Numbered from the stretch's first letter, positions 46,286 through 58,681 are shown. The stretch: 64,000 nucleotides of DNA from Zantedeschia hybrid cultivar (GCA_030544215.1 JARZZO010000004.1:39731980-39795979), one strand, 5' to 3'. Notes: generated by a model from the sequence alone, not told the origin. Numbers and translations: made by a program.

Positions 46286-47491
46286 AGAGACCTGAATCTG
46301 AGGCAGCGGAGGTGGATGGAGTTTATCAAGGATTATGACTTTGACCTTTCTTATCATCCGGGCAAGGCTAATGTAATGGCAGACGCCTTGAGTCGGAAGA
46401 CGGTCATGTCATACCTTATGGTTCGAGAATGGAGGTTGTTTGAGCAGGTTGCAGAATCTTCCTTTAGGGTTCCGCGTGAAGATGACAGAGCCGTGTTGGC
46501 CAGCTTGACTGTGAGACCAGCCGTGTATCATGCTGTGATTGAGGCTCAGAGGGCAGATGTTGAATTACCACAGATTCTCCAGAGGTCAGAGGTGGAATTA
46601 TGGGATGACGGTACTGTCAGGTTCAGAGGCAGACTTTATGTCCCGACTGAGGAGGACGTACGCAAGTGTGTGCTTGATGAGGCGCACCGTTCGAGGTATG
46701 CAGTACATCCTGGGATAACAAAGATGTATCATTGTTTGAAGAGGCACTTCTGGTGGCCTGGTATGAAGAAAGATGTGGCTGAATATGTGGCTAGATGCAT
46801 GACTTGTCAGCAGGTTAAAGCCGAGCATCAGAGACCTGGAGGGTTGCTGCAGCCCTTGCCGATTCCAGAGTGGAAATGGGAACATGTAACGATGGACTTT
46901 GTGATGGGGTTGCCTACATCCCCTAGCAGGAGAGATGCGATCTGGGTCATCGTTGATCGGCTGACCAAGTCGGCACACTTCCTAGCTATTAGGAAGGACT
47001 GGTCGGTCGGCAAGCTGGCAAAGTTGTTTGTAGACCGGATCATCTCCTTGCACGGGGTACCTTTGTCCATTGTATCAAATCGAGATCCGAGATTTACTTC
47101 CAGATTCTGGAAGAGCTTTCAGCAGGCGTTGGGAACTCAGTTGGCTTTCAGCTCGGCCTATCATCCCGAGACTGACGGGCAGTCGGAGAGGAGTATTCAG
47201 ACCTTGGAGGATATGCTCAGGGCATGTTGCCTAGACTGGGGAGGTTCGTGGGAACAGCATTTGTCCACTGTGGAATTTGCCTACAACAACAGTTATCATT
47301 CTAGTATCGGCATGGCACCTTACGAGGCTTTGTATGGGCGGCCGTGTCGATCTCCGGTGTGTTGGTCCGAGATCGGTGAAAGGCAGATAACGGGACCAGA
47401 GTTAGTGCAGCAGTGTGCTGAGATTGCCAGGACAGTTCGACAGAGGTTGACCGCAGCTCAGAGTAGGCAGAAGAGTTATCCTGACGTCTGA
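46286..47491 (+). pseudogene. pol: End of RNase H and integrase (element J)
   Basis: The last RNase H motif, ADALSRK, is at about 46380. The integrase zinc-binding part has H at about 46690 and 46710 and the pair CMTC at about 46800. The catalytic core: Asp at 46895-46897 (TMDFVMG), then Asn (AAT, 47078-47080) where the second Asp belongs, then Glu at 47186-47188, exactly 35 residues later. E has Asp at this site, so the change is GAT to AAT. TGA at 47489-47491 replaces an arginine codon (CGA) before the C-terminal part. Confidence 0.9.
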
Positions 47492-47962
47492 CGGAGACCG
47501 CTGGAGTTTGAGGTTGGGGACCACGTGTTTCTTCGAATCTCACCCTCCAAGGGTGTGATGAGATTCGGGAAGCGAGGCAAGTTGAGTCCGCGATATATTG
47601 GGCCTTTTCCCATTCTTGCTCGAATTGGGGAAACCGCGTATCAACTGGCCTTGCCGCCCAGTCTTGCAGGAGTGCACGATGTGTTCCATGTTTCATTGCT
47701 AAGAAAGTATGTTCAGGATCCGTCTCATGCATTGGATTTTTCAGAGTTGGAGGTCGCAGAGGACCTGTCCTTTCCAGAGTATCCTGTTCGTATTGAGGAT
47801 CGCAGAGAACAGACCCTACGGAACAAGATTGTACCTTTGGTCAAGGTGATTTGGCAGTACCGCTCCGGAGGTGAGGCAACCTGGGAGCGAGAGGACGAGA
47901 TGCGGGAACAGTTCCCTTACCTCTTTCGTAAGTTTCCTTGTGAACTTGTATCCCTGTTTTGA
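47492..47962 (+). pseudogene. pol: Integrase C-terminus and chromodomain (element J)
   Basis: Same frame after the TGA at 47489. An SH3-like integrase tail (GPFPILARIGETAYQLALPPS, in two parts 47598-47660) leads to HDVFHVSLLRKY and then a chromodomain-like segment, VKVIWQYRSGGEATWERED at about 47838-47895, ending at TGA 47960-47962. The chromodomain places J among the chromoviruses. It is thought to direct integrase to heterochromatin. Confidence 0.85.
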
Positions 47963-48005
47963 CCTTATTAATTATAGCAGTCAATTTCGGGGGCGAAATT
48001 CTTTT

Positions 48006-48018
48006 AAGGGGGGGAGAA
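48006..48018 (+). other. Polypurine tract of element J
   Basis: AAGGGGGGGAGAA directly before the 3' LTR start at 48019, preceded by GGGGGCGAAATTC, the conserved pre-tract block. Confidence 0.9.
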
Positions 48019-50445
48019 TGTAAGGATCGAGACCTTCGGATCCTGTAGTTCTGGCTACGTGATGTAGACTGGATCTATCGCGACCGGATTCCGAAGCTGG
48101 GACCCGAAGTTTGGATCCGAGGCTGGGTCGGATCGGTGACGAGGCCCGACGGGGATCCGGATGGCGACGGAGGCGAAGCCGAAGGCCCGAGGCCGAGGGT
48201 GGCTCGGTCGGGCGTTAGCTTGTCTTCGGAAGCAGGGCCGAGACCCCTTCGGGCGGTACGAATCCGGACTTCCTTCGGACTGAGAGGCAGCCGGCGCTCC
48301 ACGTCGAGACCAGTGGGAGGAGTCCGAGGTCGGCGGCCGAGACCGACTCGGGTTGACCGGCGACTCGAGGGTGCCACATGGGCTGGCTTTGGGCCGCGTA
48401 GTGTACGGCCCTGTCGAGTCGTCTGACTGGCGCCCACGTGGGACGACGACCTCTTGACAGCGGCGCGGGCTGTGTCAGGGTACAACCCCGACGTGTCGAC
48501 TGGACGGCGGCCTCGATCCACGCGCTCGGCCCGTCTCGAGATAAACCCCCACGAGCCCTCCTCCTTTCCTCATTTTTCTCCTTCTCTCTTTCTCTCCTTC
48601 CCCTCCGGCGATCTCAGCGGCGATTCCTCCGCCTCCCTCTTTTCCTCCCACCATTTCACCTCTCCCTCCACTCCATCCTCTACCTAGCTCCTACCACTTC
48701 CACCTCCATCTCCACTGCGGCGTTCTACTCTCCGGACGGCGGCCGACGTCACGGTGGAGCAAGGACGACCACGGCGGTACCGGTGGCGGCGTGGGGTGAG
48801 TCGGGTGGACGGCTTGAAGCTCGGAGGCGTTCAAGTGTCCGGTAGGGTGACGGTTCCCATAGCATCGCGTTTTAACCAGGTTTTCCTTGTTTAAGCTTGA
48901 CCATGGATCTCTGGTTTTGGGGGGTAGAATGAGCATGTTTAGGTATTCTTTTGATGATTTGGGGGATTTGCTATGAAGGTGATTTTCCTATGGTTTGTAT
49001 TGTCCCTCTTTCCCCTCTGTTTTTGAGCAACTTTGGGGTTTCATGGGTTGGTAAGGGAGTCTCGGGCCCATGGCAGATTTTGGGTTCCTGGGTGTTGGCT
49101 TGTCTTCGGATAGCGGGGCCGAAACCCCTTCGGGCGGGTTGAAAGACGTGCATGGACGACGCCTTTTTGAAGGGCGTCGGGCCATCACGTCTTTGACAGA
49201 AATCGTCTGGCCGAAACCCCTTCGGTCCGAGGACTGTTTTACATAAACCTGATTCTGAACAGAACCTCACTAATTCATGCCAGTAAAACGTGTTCATACT
49301 GCTAGATAGGTGGTTAATGCATGTTTTGGTGCACTCGACAATGATGGATTCTTCATGACCGGATGGCACCGCGTGGTGTGTCGTGCGATCGTGGGCTTTT
49401 CACGTGACCGGATCGTACTGTGCCGGGTTTTGGTGTTTTGTGTTACTGTGGACCTGGAGTGACATTGTAGCGCTTTATCACCCTGTGCTGGTGGGGGCGT
49501 GAGCACAGCGCCGGTGGGGGCGTGGGCGGGGTGACGCCTAGTGAGAGAGGGTCACCTGGTGAACCCCGGGGTCAGCTAGTACCGGTGTCGGAGTGGTACA
49601 TTCGGAGAGTCACTCATGCTGAGGGAAGGAGTAACCACCTGAGCCAGTTGGGCCGGAGTAGCTAGCATGCTATCCGAGGGGTTACTGTTTGGTCTCAGCG
49701 GGTCAGTGTTTCCTACCTTCGGTGGTGATCGATGTTTCCTACCTTCGGCTGTGGTTGGTGTTTCCTACCTTCGGTGGTGATCGATGTTTCCTACCTTCAG
49801 CTGTGGCCGGTGTTTCCTACTCTCGGTTGTGTGGCCGAGACACCTTCGGTCAGTGTAGCCGAGACACCTTCGGTTAATGCTAAGCCGAGACGTGAGTTGT
49901 TGGCTCCTTGATAGAATGATTCTAGAATTATGCATGCTACATTCCGAATGCACATGGTTCATATCTAGATGTAGGAGTAGTGTACTTACTTCTGTGTTCG
50001 TTACTTTACCGTTAGCCGTACCTTGCACTTGTGGGTGTGTGCGTGGGCAGTGGGGATCGAAGGATCCCTACTGAGTCTTGTCTTGAGACTCACCCCTGCA
50101 GTTTTCAGGTGAGGAATCCCAGCAGACTTAGAGCGGCGTGTGCGGCCGCGTGTTGAGCGCCTTCAGCGGTTGTTCCGGGGTATGCCCCGATGTAGTTGTT
50201 ATTTATTTCTGGCCTATATGTTTAATTATTTCTTTTCAGTTGGAGTATGTAATTATTTGCTGTATCGAGTCGCATTGTAATAATTTTAATTCCTGCACTT
50301 TCATTTCAATTCAATGCGATGTGAATGTTTAGCTTAGTTTATTATTTATTTCCCAGACTTACTAGATCCTGGTTTGGTTCCAAATTAATGATTCGGTACC
50401 CATTTAGTAATCGGATCCCCGATTATAGGGTGGCGGGTCGTTACA
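48019..50445 (+). mobile_element. 3' LTR of element J
   Basis: 2,427 bp, ending GGTCGTTACA at 50445 and followed by TCTAC (50446-50450). Compared with the 5' LTR it lacks 16 bp at the equivalent of about 41940, between two CCCTTCGGG words, as expected for a slippage or recombination deletion between direct repeats. Confidence 0.92.
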
Positions 50446-50450
50446 TCTAC

Positions 50451-51092
50451 TATGTTGTCGGCTGAAGGAACTTTTTCCACCACGACATCTCATCGAGCTA
50501 TAATATTTCTGATCAGATGAAAGCGCCGTAGATGGGGCTTCGACTTCTAATGAGACCTTGGCTCTTTTGCTTGAGCAATCGCCCCATTGTTGTCATACAG
50601 CAGTGGGACGGGACCAGATATGCTTTCCACCACGCCAAGATTGCCGATGAATTTCTTCATCCAGACTGCTTCCTTGGCGGCTTCAGCCGCAACAATGTAC
50701 TCAGCTTCTGTTGTCGAATCAGCAGTGGTTTCTTGTTTGGAAGTTTTTCAGCTCACTGCTCCCCCGTTGAGTGTAAAGACAAATCCTAATGTTCACTTGT
50801 TGTCATCCGAATCATACTGAAAACTCGAGTCAGTATATCCTTGCAGCTTTAAATCTCCTCCTCCAAAGACTAGAAACATATCCATAGTTCTTCTTAAGTA
50901 CTTAAGGATACATTTCACAGCCTTCCAGTGCTCATCACCGGGATCTGCCTAATGTTTGCTCATAACACTTAGAGCATATGCTACATCAGGTCTAGTACAT
51001 AGCATGGCATACATGATGGAACCTATGACTGATGCATAGAAAATTTTATCCATCATTGCCCTCTCTTCAGGGGTCTTTGGAGATTGACCTTT
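50451..51092 (-). pseudogene. pol: RNase H region of copia polyprotein (element I, right of J)
   Basis: Minus-strand reading from 51092 down: KTPEERAMMDK, then a YAMLCTRPDVAYAL motif, a KYLRRTMD-type connection, a GYTDSSFQSD motif with the first RNase H aspartate, then STTEAEY with the catalytic glutamate, and LLYDNNGAI with a further aspartate. Stops interrupt it near 50798, 50767, 50551 and 50487; those I could check replace glutamine, tryptophan or glycine codons. It is cut on the right by element C at 51093. Confidence 0.8.
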
Positions 51093-53247
51093 TGTAAGGA
51101 CTGAGGTTTTCGAATCCGGTTATCGGGTCAGTTTTCGGGGTCGGACCCTGTAGTTCAGGCCCTGATGGGGCTAAGACACTATTCTGTTTCCCCTCGAGCC
51201 TGCGAGACGCGGTTTAAATGGCGTCCAGCATTGTAGACGCGTTTTAGATTATGCCACGTGGGTGCCACGTAGGCTGGCCTTGGGTCGCGAGAGTACGGCC
51301 CTGTCGTGTCATCTGAATGGCGTCCGCTATGGACGACGCCAGTCAGACTGCGACCCTGGGTCGTCAGTGTACGGTGCCGGTCTTGTCGTCTGAACGGCGT
51401 CTTGGGTAGGCGACACGTTTCAGAGTTCTGTCAGTACGGCCCGTCATGTCAATTGATAGGCGTCCGCACAGCACGACGCGTTTTACCCAGTTTCTGGTTA
51501 CCCCGCGAACCCTCCTTCCTTTCCCTCATTTCTTCCTTCCCTCTCTCTCTCCTCCCTTCCTCCGGCGATTCCGGCGACGCCTCCTTCCCCTCCCTCTTTT
51601 CCTCCCACCATTTCATCTCTCCCTCCACTCCATCGACCTCCTAACTCCCACCACTACCACCACCACCTCCTCCGCGGTGTTTTCTCCCCGGACGGCGGCC
51701 GAAGTCCTGGTGGAGTAACGACGACCTCGGCGGTACCGGCGGCGGCGTGGGGCGAGACGGGTGGGCGGCTTGGAGCTTGGAGGAGTTCAAGTAACCAGTA
51801 GGGTGATGATTCCTAGTGCATTGTTGTTTGAAACCATGTTTCTCGCATTTGAGGCATGTTTTGGGGTGCTTTTGGGGTGAAAACGCTAAGTGCATGTATG
51901 AGAAATTGGGTGTTCTAATGAGTAGTTAGGTTATCCTCCTTCCCCTTTATGTTTTGTGCCCCTTTTCTATGCATTTTAAGGGAGAAATCCCTCCTCGAGG
52001 ATTGGGGGAAACATAGGGGAGAACATGTCTGTTGGGGCTAAATGGCGTCGAGGTGAAGCGACGCCTTTTAGAAAGACGGTTAACCAAATAACAGACCCTG
52101 TCCCCGGACTGATAGGCGTCTAGGAACAACAACGCCTTTTCAATAGGCGACTTGCGTCAACGATGCGTTTTAGTGGAAATCACCCCATGGCCTGTCCCTG
52201 TTTTCGGTCGCAAACAGGCGACGAGGGACAGTGACGCCTTTCAAAAGGCGGCTACTTGTGGCGACACGTTTTACGCCAGGTTCTGTGGCCAAGTTTTTGT
52301 AAACTAGTTCAGGAGACTTGAATGGCGTCGGCCTTGGGCGACGCGATTCAAGACAGAATCACACTAATTCATGCTATTAAAACATATTTACACTATTAAA
52401 TAGTTTAGTTAAATGCATGCTTTAATTGTACCCGATGATGATGATTCTATGTGACTGGATCGCACCGTGTGCTGTTTCGTGCGACTGTGGACCTAGAGTG
52501 ACAGTTGTAGCGCTTTATCACCCTGTGCTGGTGTGGGTGTGGCGGGGTGACGCCTAGTGAGAGAGGGTCACCTAGTGGACCTCGGGGTTAGCTAGTACCG
52601 GTGTGGGTGTGGTACCTGTAGAGTGTCACTCGTGCTGGGGGAAGGAGTAACCACCTGAGCCAGTTGGGCCGGAGTAGCTAGCATGCTATCCGAGGGGTTA
52701 CTGTTTGGTCTCAGCGGGTCGGTGTTTCCCATCTTCGTTTGTGTGGTTGGCGTGTTTTTGACGAGACACTGGTTGTGGGTTCCCTGGTAGATTGGTTATC
52801 AGATATATGCATGTTAAATATATTTCGAATGCATGTGATTCATATTGGGATTTAGGAGTAATGATTACTACTTTACTTGTTCACTGTACCTTCAGCTGTG
52901 TTTTACACTTGTGGGTGTGTGAGTGGGCGGTGGGGATCGAAGGATCCCTACTGAGTCTTTTCGTTGAGACTCACCCCTGCGGTTTTCAGGTGAGGGTTCC
53001 AGGCAGACTTAGCGAGGGGTGTGCTGCCGTGAGTTCGCGCTGTCAGCTGTTGTTCCGGGGTATGCCCCGACCTAGTTGTTATCTTTATTTCTGGCATGTA
53101 CGCTTAATTATTTCTTTTCAGTTGGAATATGTAATTATTTGCTGTGTCGAGTCGCATTGTAATAACTTTTAATTCTTGCACTTTCCTTTCAATTCAATGC
53201 GATGTGAATGTTTAGCTTAGTTTATTATTTATTTCTCAGACTCATCT
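51093..53247 (+). mobile_element. 5' LTR of element C, part 1
   Basis: Starts TGTAAGGACTGAGG. A pyrimidine-rich tract lies at 51505-51650. The 3' part is shared with J, D and E, including a core at about 52495-52730 (GGTGACGCCTAGTGAGAGAG, then GGGTCACC). It carries ten GGCGTC-type inverted repeats, listed separately. It ends at CATCT 53243-53247, the duplication created by D. Confidence 0.9.
51213..52352. repeat. Ten-unit GGCGTC inverted-repeat array in the C LTR
   Basis: Units at 51213-51247, 51313-51346, 51390-51423, 51453-51486, 52038-52071, 52109-52143, 52142-52173, 52212-52244, 52240-52273 and 52317-52352. The general form is a left arm YTRAAYGGCGTC, an 8-12 base variable loop, and a right arm GACGCSWTTYAG. 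The last unit has 14-bp arms (CTTGAATGGCGTCG and CGACGCGATTCAAG, 13 of 14 paired) around GCCTTGGG. Loops differ between units while arms are conserved. There are no flanking direct repeats, so these are not separate insertions. Confidence 0.85.
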
Positions 53248-55785
53248 TGTAACGACCCGCTACCCTATGATCGGAGACCCGATCACTAAATGGGTGTCAA
53301 ATCATTATCCAACGGTCTCACACCTGGATCTTATACACACATATAGAGGAGTAAGCGTTAAACAAGATTAAATATAACATTCACACGGACTACAAGGAAG
53401 TACAGTGCGCAGGAAGTAAAGTAATAATGTCCGTACACAGTCCAACAATAATTACATGTCCAACAAATTAATTAAGTACAGGCAGAAATAAGGTACAACA
53501 ACATCGGGGCATACCCCGGAAACTGAGATAGCTGCTGGTCCGTACACCAAGGAGAACACCACGCGCCGCCACACGCCACGAGGTCCACACCTGAAAACGC
53601 AGGGAGTGAGCCACACAAGAATTGGGCTCAGTAGGGATCATCCGATCCCCTGCCTCCCACTCACACACCCACAAGTGCAATAACAAAGATACAGGTGATT
53701 AAGGCAAGTAAAGCTGTAACACACTACTCCTAAATCTCGATATGAACTATGTGTATTCGAAATGTAACATGCATATCTCTAGAATCATTCTATCAAGGAG
53801 CCTACAACTCGCGTCTCGGCAAAACACGCCAACCACGCCTCTGAAAGTGGGAAACACCGACCACACAACCGAAAGTGGGAAACACCGACCCACTGAGACC
53901 AAACAGTAACCCCTCGGGTAGCACGGTAGCTACTCCGGCCCAACTGGCTCAGGTGGTTACTCCTTCCCTCAGCATGAGTAACACTCCGAATGTACCACTC
54001 CTACACCGGTACTAGCTGACCCCGGGGTTCACCAGGTGACCCTCTCTCACTAGGCGTCACCCCGCCCACGCCCCCACCGGCGCTGTGCTCCACCCCCACC
54101 AGCACAGGGTGATAAAGCGCTACAACTGTCACTCCAGGTCCACAGTAACACAAAACACTAAAACCCGGCACAGTACGATCCGGTCACGTGAAAAGCCCGC
54201 GATCGCACGACACACAACGCAGTGCCATCCGGTCATGAAGAATCCATCTCTATCGAATACACTAAAGCATGCATTAACCAACTATCTAGCAGTATGAACA
54301 CATTTTACTGGCATGAATTAGTGTAGTTTTGTCTTAAATCGCGTCGCCCAAGGCCGACGCCAATCAAGCTCCCTAAACTGGTTCATAAAACACCGGCCAC
54401 AGAATCTGGCCTAAAAGGCGTCGACGCAAGCGGTCGCCTTTTGAAAGGCGTCGACATCCTCAGACGCCATTAACACCGAAATCCAGGAATTCCAGAAAAC
54501 ATTATTCAGGGGATTTCTGCCTTAAAAGGCGTTATGGTTACCCGACGCTATTACGAATCGTGTCGTCCACCCATGACGTCTTTTAGTCCCAGAATCCCCG
54601 AACCGACAGACCCTCAGTCAGGGTGATTTCCTACCTAAATGGCGTCATGATGGCCCGACGTCCTTCTGAAAGGCGTCGTCCATCCATGACGTCATTTAGC
54701 GCCAGAACCCCCTAACTCTTGAAACGTCAAACAGGGAGGTTTCTTTGCCTTAAAAGGCGTCGTACTGCCCTGACGTCCTTCTAAAAGGCGTCGACCAGAC
54801 ACGACGCCGTTTAGCGCCAGAAACCTGGTTCCCTGGTTCGATCCGAGGGTTTCTCCCTTAACCCCAAACACCCTGAAAATGCCCCAAAACAGAGAGGAAA
54901 GGTAGGGAAAACAACTACTTCCAGCATGCTACAAATCCACGTTCACTAGCACGGCCATTCCCACAAGAAAAGCCCCTAAACATGCTCATTCTAACCCAAA
55001 ACATATCATGCCACACCAAGGAATCACGAGCAACACATGCAAGGTTCGTCCCCCTACCGGATACTTGAACTCCTCCTGGCTCTGTGTCGCCGAACCGCCG
55101 CACCGCAGACCACCGCCGGTACCCCCGAGGACGTCACCACTCCGCTGGGACGTCGGCCGCCGTTCGGAGAATGGAACTCCGCCAAGGAAGTGGTGGTGGC
55201 AGAGGTGAGAGGTAGGGAGGCGTTGGAGTGGTGGAAGAGGAAGAAGAGGATGGGAAAGGGGAAGAGAGGGATCGGAGGAGGCGGAGAGGGAGAGGAGAGA
55301 GAGTGAGAGGGTGAGAATGAGGGAAAGAAAGGGAGGCTCGCGGGGTCAATCAAAAACTGGCTAAAACGCGTCGAACGAGGCAGACGCCAATCAGTCTGAC
55401 AGAACAGGCCGTACTGACAGCAGTCTGAAACGCGTCACTCTCCACGGACGCCGTTCAGACGACAGGACAGGCCGTACTGACAACGCTCTGGCGCCGTACC
55501 CTGACAGCGCAGAGGTCACAGTCTGAATCGCGTCGACCAACATGGACGCCTTTCAGACGATGTGACAGGGGCCGTACTCTCGCGGCCCGAAACCTGCCCA
55601 CGTGGCGCCCACGTGGCACAACAGAAATAGATCTAAATGGCGTCCACCTATCAAGACGCCGTTTGAAAGGCGTCGTGAAGTATAGACGTCATTCAGAAGA
55701 AACTCTCAAGACCCCTCAAGGTCCAAACCAGGGGATCCGGCCCGAAACCGACCCGAAAACTGAACCCGAAATCTCAGTCCTTACA
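53248..55785 (-). mobile_element. 3' LTR of element D
   Basis: Minus-strand start TGTAAGGACTGAG at 55785 and end GGTCGTTACA at 53248. It has about thirteen GGCGTC-family inverted repeats. A TACGGCC-type word near 55410-55580 also occurs in C and E. Confidence 0.92.
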
Positions 55786-55803
55786 TTCTCCCCCCCTTAA
55801 AAG
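55786..55803 (-). other. Polypurine tract of element D
   Basis: Minus-strand CTTTTAAGGGGGGGAGAA adjoining the 3' LTR, the same form as in E and J. Confidence 0.85.
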
Positions 55804-57300
55804 AATTTCGTCCCCGAAATTGCCTGCTACGAGTAACGAGGGCGAAATACCACCTCTGCCAACTCACATGGGAACTTACTGGAAAAGGTAGGGAACTGTT
55901 TCTCAGCATCTCAATCTCGCGCATCCAGGTCACCTCGCTCTCGGAGCGATACTGTCAAACTACTCAATCCACAGATACAACTTTCTTCCGGAGGACCTGT
56001 TACTTGTGATTCTCAATACGCACTAGACACTCTGGAAAGATCAAGTCCTCAGCGATTTCAAGTTCTGAAGATTCTAACACCTGGGGTGGATCCTGAACAT
56101 TCCTCTGCAACGAAACGCGGAACGCATCGTGCACTCCTGCAAGATTGGACGGCAAGGCTGGCTGGTAATCCGCTTCCCCAATTCGAGCAAGAACGGGAAG
56201 AGGCCCAGCACGGCGCGGACCCAGCTTACCTTGCTTCCCAAATCTCCTCACACCCATGGAGGGCGAGACTTGGAAAAACATGAGGTCCCCAACTTCAAAC
56301 TCAATCGGTCTCCTACCGATGATAGCACAACTCTGGCAACCTTAGCACATTGCTATACCAACCTTGATCCTGCTAACTGCCTCTTGCCAATCTCAGACTA
56401 GATCACAAAGGATCGACACAGCCATCTAAACAATGCCTCATAAGGCGCCATGCCAATGCTAGAGTGGTAACTGTTATAGTACGCAAAACTCCACTATAAG
56501 CGAACGCTGCTCCCAAGAACCTCCTCAATCCAGGCAACATGCCACGAGCAAAACCTCCAAAATCTGAATGGCCCTCTCTGACCGCCCATCAGCCTCGGGA
56601 TGATAGGCCGGGCTGAAGGTTAACCGCGTACTCAAGGCCTTCCAGGAACTCTTCCCACGACTTAGAAGTAAATCTCAAAGCCCGATCCGACATGATGGAT
56701 AAGGGCACATCGAGCAGAAAGAGATGATCCGACTCACAAGCAACTCAGCCAACTTACCGACTGACCAGTCCTTCCCGATAGCCAGGAAGTGTGCTGACGT
56801 GGTCAATTGCTCAATGGTAATCCAGATCACGCTCCCTCCACCAGGGAATAAAACAATCCTAATACATGTCAAAAGTCACAAGCTCCCGTTTCCACGCCAG
56901 GATCGGCAAGGACTACAACCACGCTACCGCTGCGCCACTCTGATATTCCACCCTAACCTGCCGACAATTCAAGCATTCAATTACTAAATCAGCCCTGTCC
57001 TTCTTCCTACTCGACCACCTCAACAACGATACGCCTTACTCGTTCGGGGAAGCACTATTTATCTAGAACAGTGCGCCTCAATAAGGACACACCTACGCAC
57101 GTCCTCCACGGTCAAATCACAAAGTCTACCTCTAATCTGACTGCACCATCGCCTCACAGTTCTACCGGAACCTAATAGAAGTACCAATATTGGAGCCAAA
57201 GTGAGGCGAGTTTTCAACTTAATGAAACTCCGCTCATACTCCTCGGTCCACAAGAAACGAACTCCCCTACGAATCAACCTCAACAAGGAGGGTCACTATT
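55804..57300 (-). pseudogene. Scrambled pol remnants (element D)
   Basis: Minus-strand order: an RNase H piece with GVRFLWTEEYERSF and KTRLTLAP (57286-57160) runs directly into the pre-integrase segment (GRLCDLTVEDVRRCV, about 57120-57075), so the rest of RNase H is deleted between them. Integrase fragments follow (GKDWSVGKLAELL at about 56770), then the post-integrase stretch 56281-56000 matching J at 47525-47810. Frames are broken throughout. No protease or RT is found. Confidence 0.75.
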
Positions 57301-57638
57301 GAAGAAAACCCCTGGACCAACCGTCGGTAAAAATCCTGCTAATGCCCTCACCGATCGCACTCTTACACGGGGCTCCCCACACACAATCGGTCAATCACAA
57401 CGATACAAAATTAATTATGTTCCATGGTTCCGCCAAAATTTATAGACCAACATCATAATATAATAACCTTACAAAGTACAGTTACCATACCGAATCACTA
57501 CCATGACCCAAAATACATAAAGAGTCCCATAAGAGTTAACAACTACTACCTAATAAGACAAGATATGAGTGTTCATCTATCCCTGCATCTCGGATCTCCA
57601 CTGAAAGAATACACAACACTACATAAGGTACCGGGCTC
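57301..57638 (-). other. Non-coding gap between gag and pol remnants (element D)
   Basis: About 340 bp of AT-rich sequence where protease and RT would lie. I recognise no motif; 57424-57560 resembles no part of J, C or E by eye. Confidence 0.5.
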
Positions 57639-58681
57639 CTACTGACCACTCGGCTCCTGACTTGCCTTATTCTTCTGGGGACAGTTCCTCGCAAGATGTC
57701 CCCTCCTGCCACAGCCAAAACAGCTACTAGCGACCAATGGACACACCCGGTTGCCGTGATACCTACCACAACGGGGACAATAATCTGCCGCATCATGTCT
57801 CTTTCCCTGCTGCCTGCTAGCCATAGTCTGCATCTGTTGGGCCGAACCGTCCTCATCTTCATCACGTGACGTCTCTTGGGACCCGAACTCAAAGGAACTC
57901 GAACAGCCTGACGAAAGGACCGTTGATTTGCTCTTGCCTTGCTGCTTCCCTCGTGCCGATCGCTCCAACTCTTTCGCCATTTGCTGGAATTGAGTCTCCA
58001 CTGCTGCCGCGCATCGAACCGCTAACGCCAGATCTCTACAACACTGAGGTGCCACCATTGTCCTCAGATCATACCGGAGTCCATCTACAAATCTCTTTGT
58101 TCTATATCTCTCATGCTCAGATAAGTGTGGAACGAATCTTCCAAGAGCCACAAACTTCATATGATAATCTAGAACTGACATGTCATTCTGCACCAATTCC
58201 ATAAACTCTCTTTCCTTGGCCTTCTGGACGAGCCTCGGAAAGTACTGTCCACTGAACTCTCTCACAAACACCTCCCAAGAGATCTCTCTCAAGGATCTAT
58301 CTGCAAACATCATTGTCTTGATCGTAACCCACCACTCGTATGCATTGTCCTTCAACAAATAGGTTGCCAACAAGGTCTTGTCATTCTCAGCACATTCAAG
58401 AACATCAAACGCCTTCTCCACTTCCTTAATCCAATGAGCTGCCTCGTCTGGGACTGGTCGACCTGTGAAAGAAGGGGTCTCCAACCTCAAAACCGCTCCA
58501 ATACCGTGAACTGGTCACCTCGGGAATTGGATCCCTCACTACCGTCTCCCTGCTGGTATCTACCCATAGCTCCAATCATAGCCTCAACGAAACGATCCAC
58601 ATTATGCCCTTCTGCCCCCGAACAACCATCGTCTAATCTCGTACCACGAGCCAACGGAACTCTCTTCCTCGGCGCCATCAC
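57639..58681 (-). pseudogene. gag: gag (element D), nearly intact
   Basis: Starts MAPRKRVPLARGTR at 58678-58676 in the same context as J. A one-base deletion in a T run at about 58488 shifts the frame after VLERF. From 58490 the frame is open to TAA/TAG-type termination at 57639, giving about 340 residues in all. The capsid core has FTGRPVPDEAAHWIKEVEKAF and NAYEWWVTIKTM. Two fingers close it: CX2CX3HX4C (CPRCGRYHGNRVC) and CX2CX4HX4C (CFGCGRRGHLARNC). The protein is clearly diverged from the gag of J, C and E. It ends soon after the second finger rather than running on into protease. Confidence 0.8.

Larger units (their letters stand above)
40826..50445 (+). mobile_element. Nearly complete Tekay-type chromovirus J
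   Basis: 9,620 bp with both LTRs (2,443 and 2,427 bp), primer site, gag-pol with chromodomain, polypurine tract and the 5-bp duplication TCTAC on both sides. It interrupts copia I in its RNase H region. My hand comparison of the two LTRs finds about 35 substitutions (about 1.4%) and one 16-bp indel, so J is the least diverged complete element here. It is inactive as it stands: one frameshift, two stops and a changed integrase catalytic residue. Confidence 0.92.

Noticed and set aside
51213..52352. GGCGTC units as MITEs or nested small transposons
   Set aside because: No flanking target duplications, units too short, and they occur at corresponding LTR positions in different elements.
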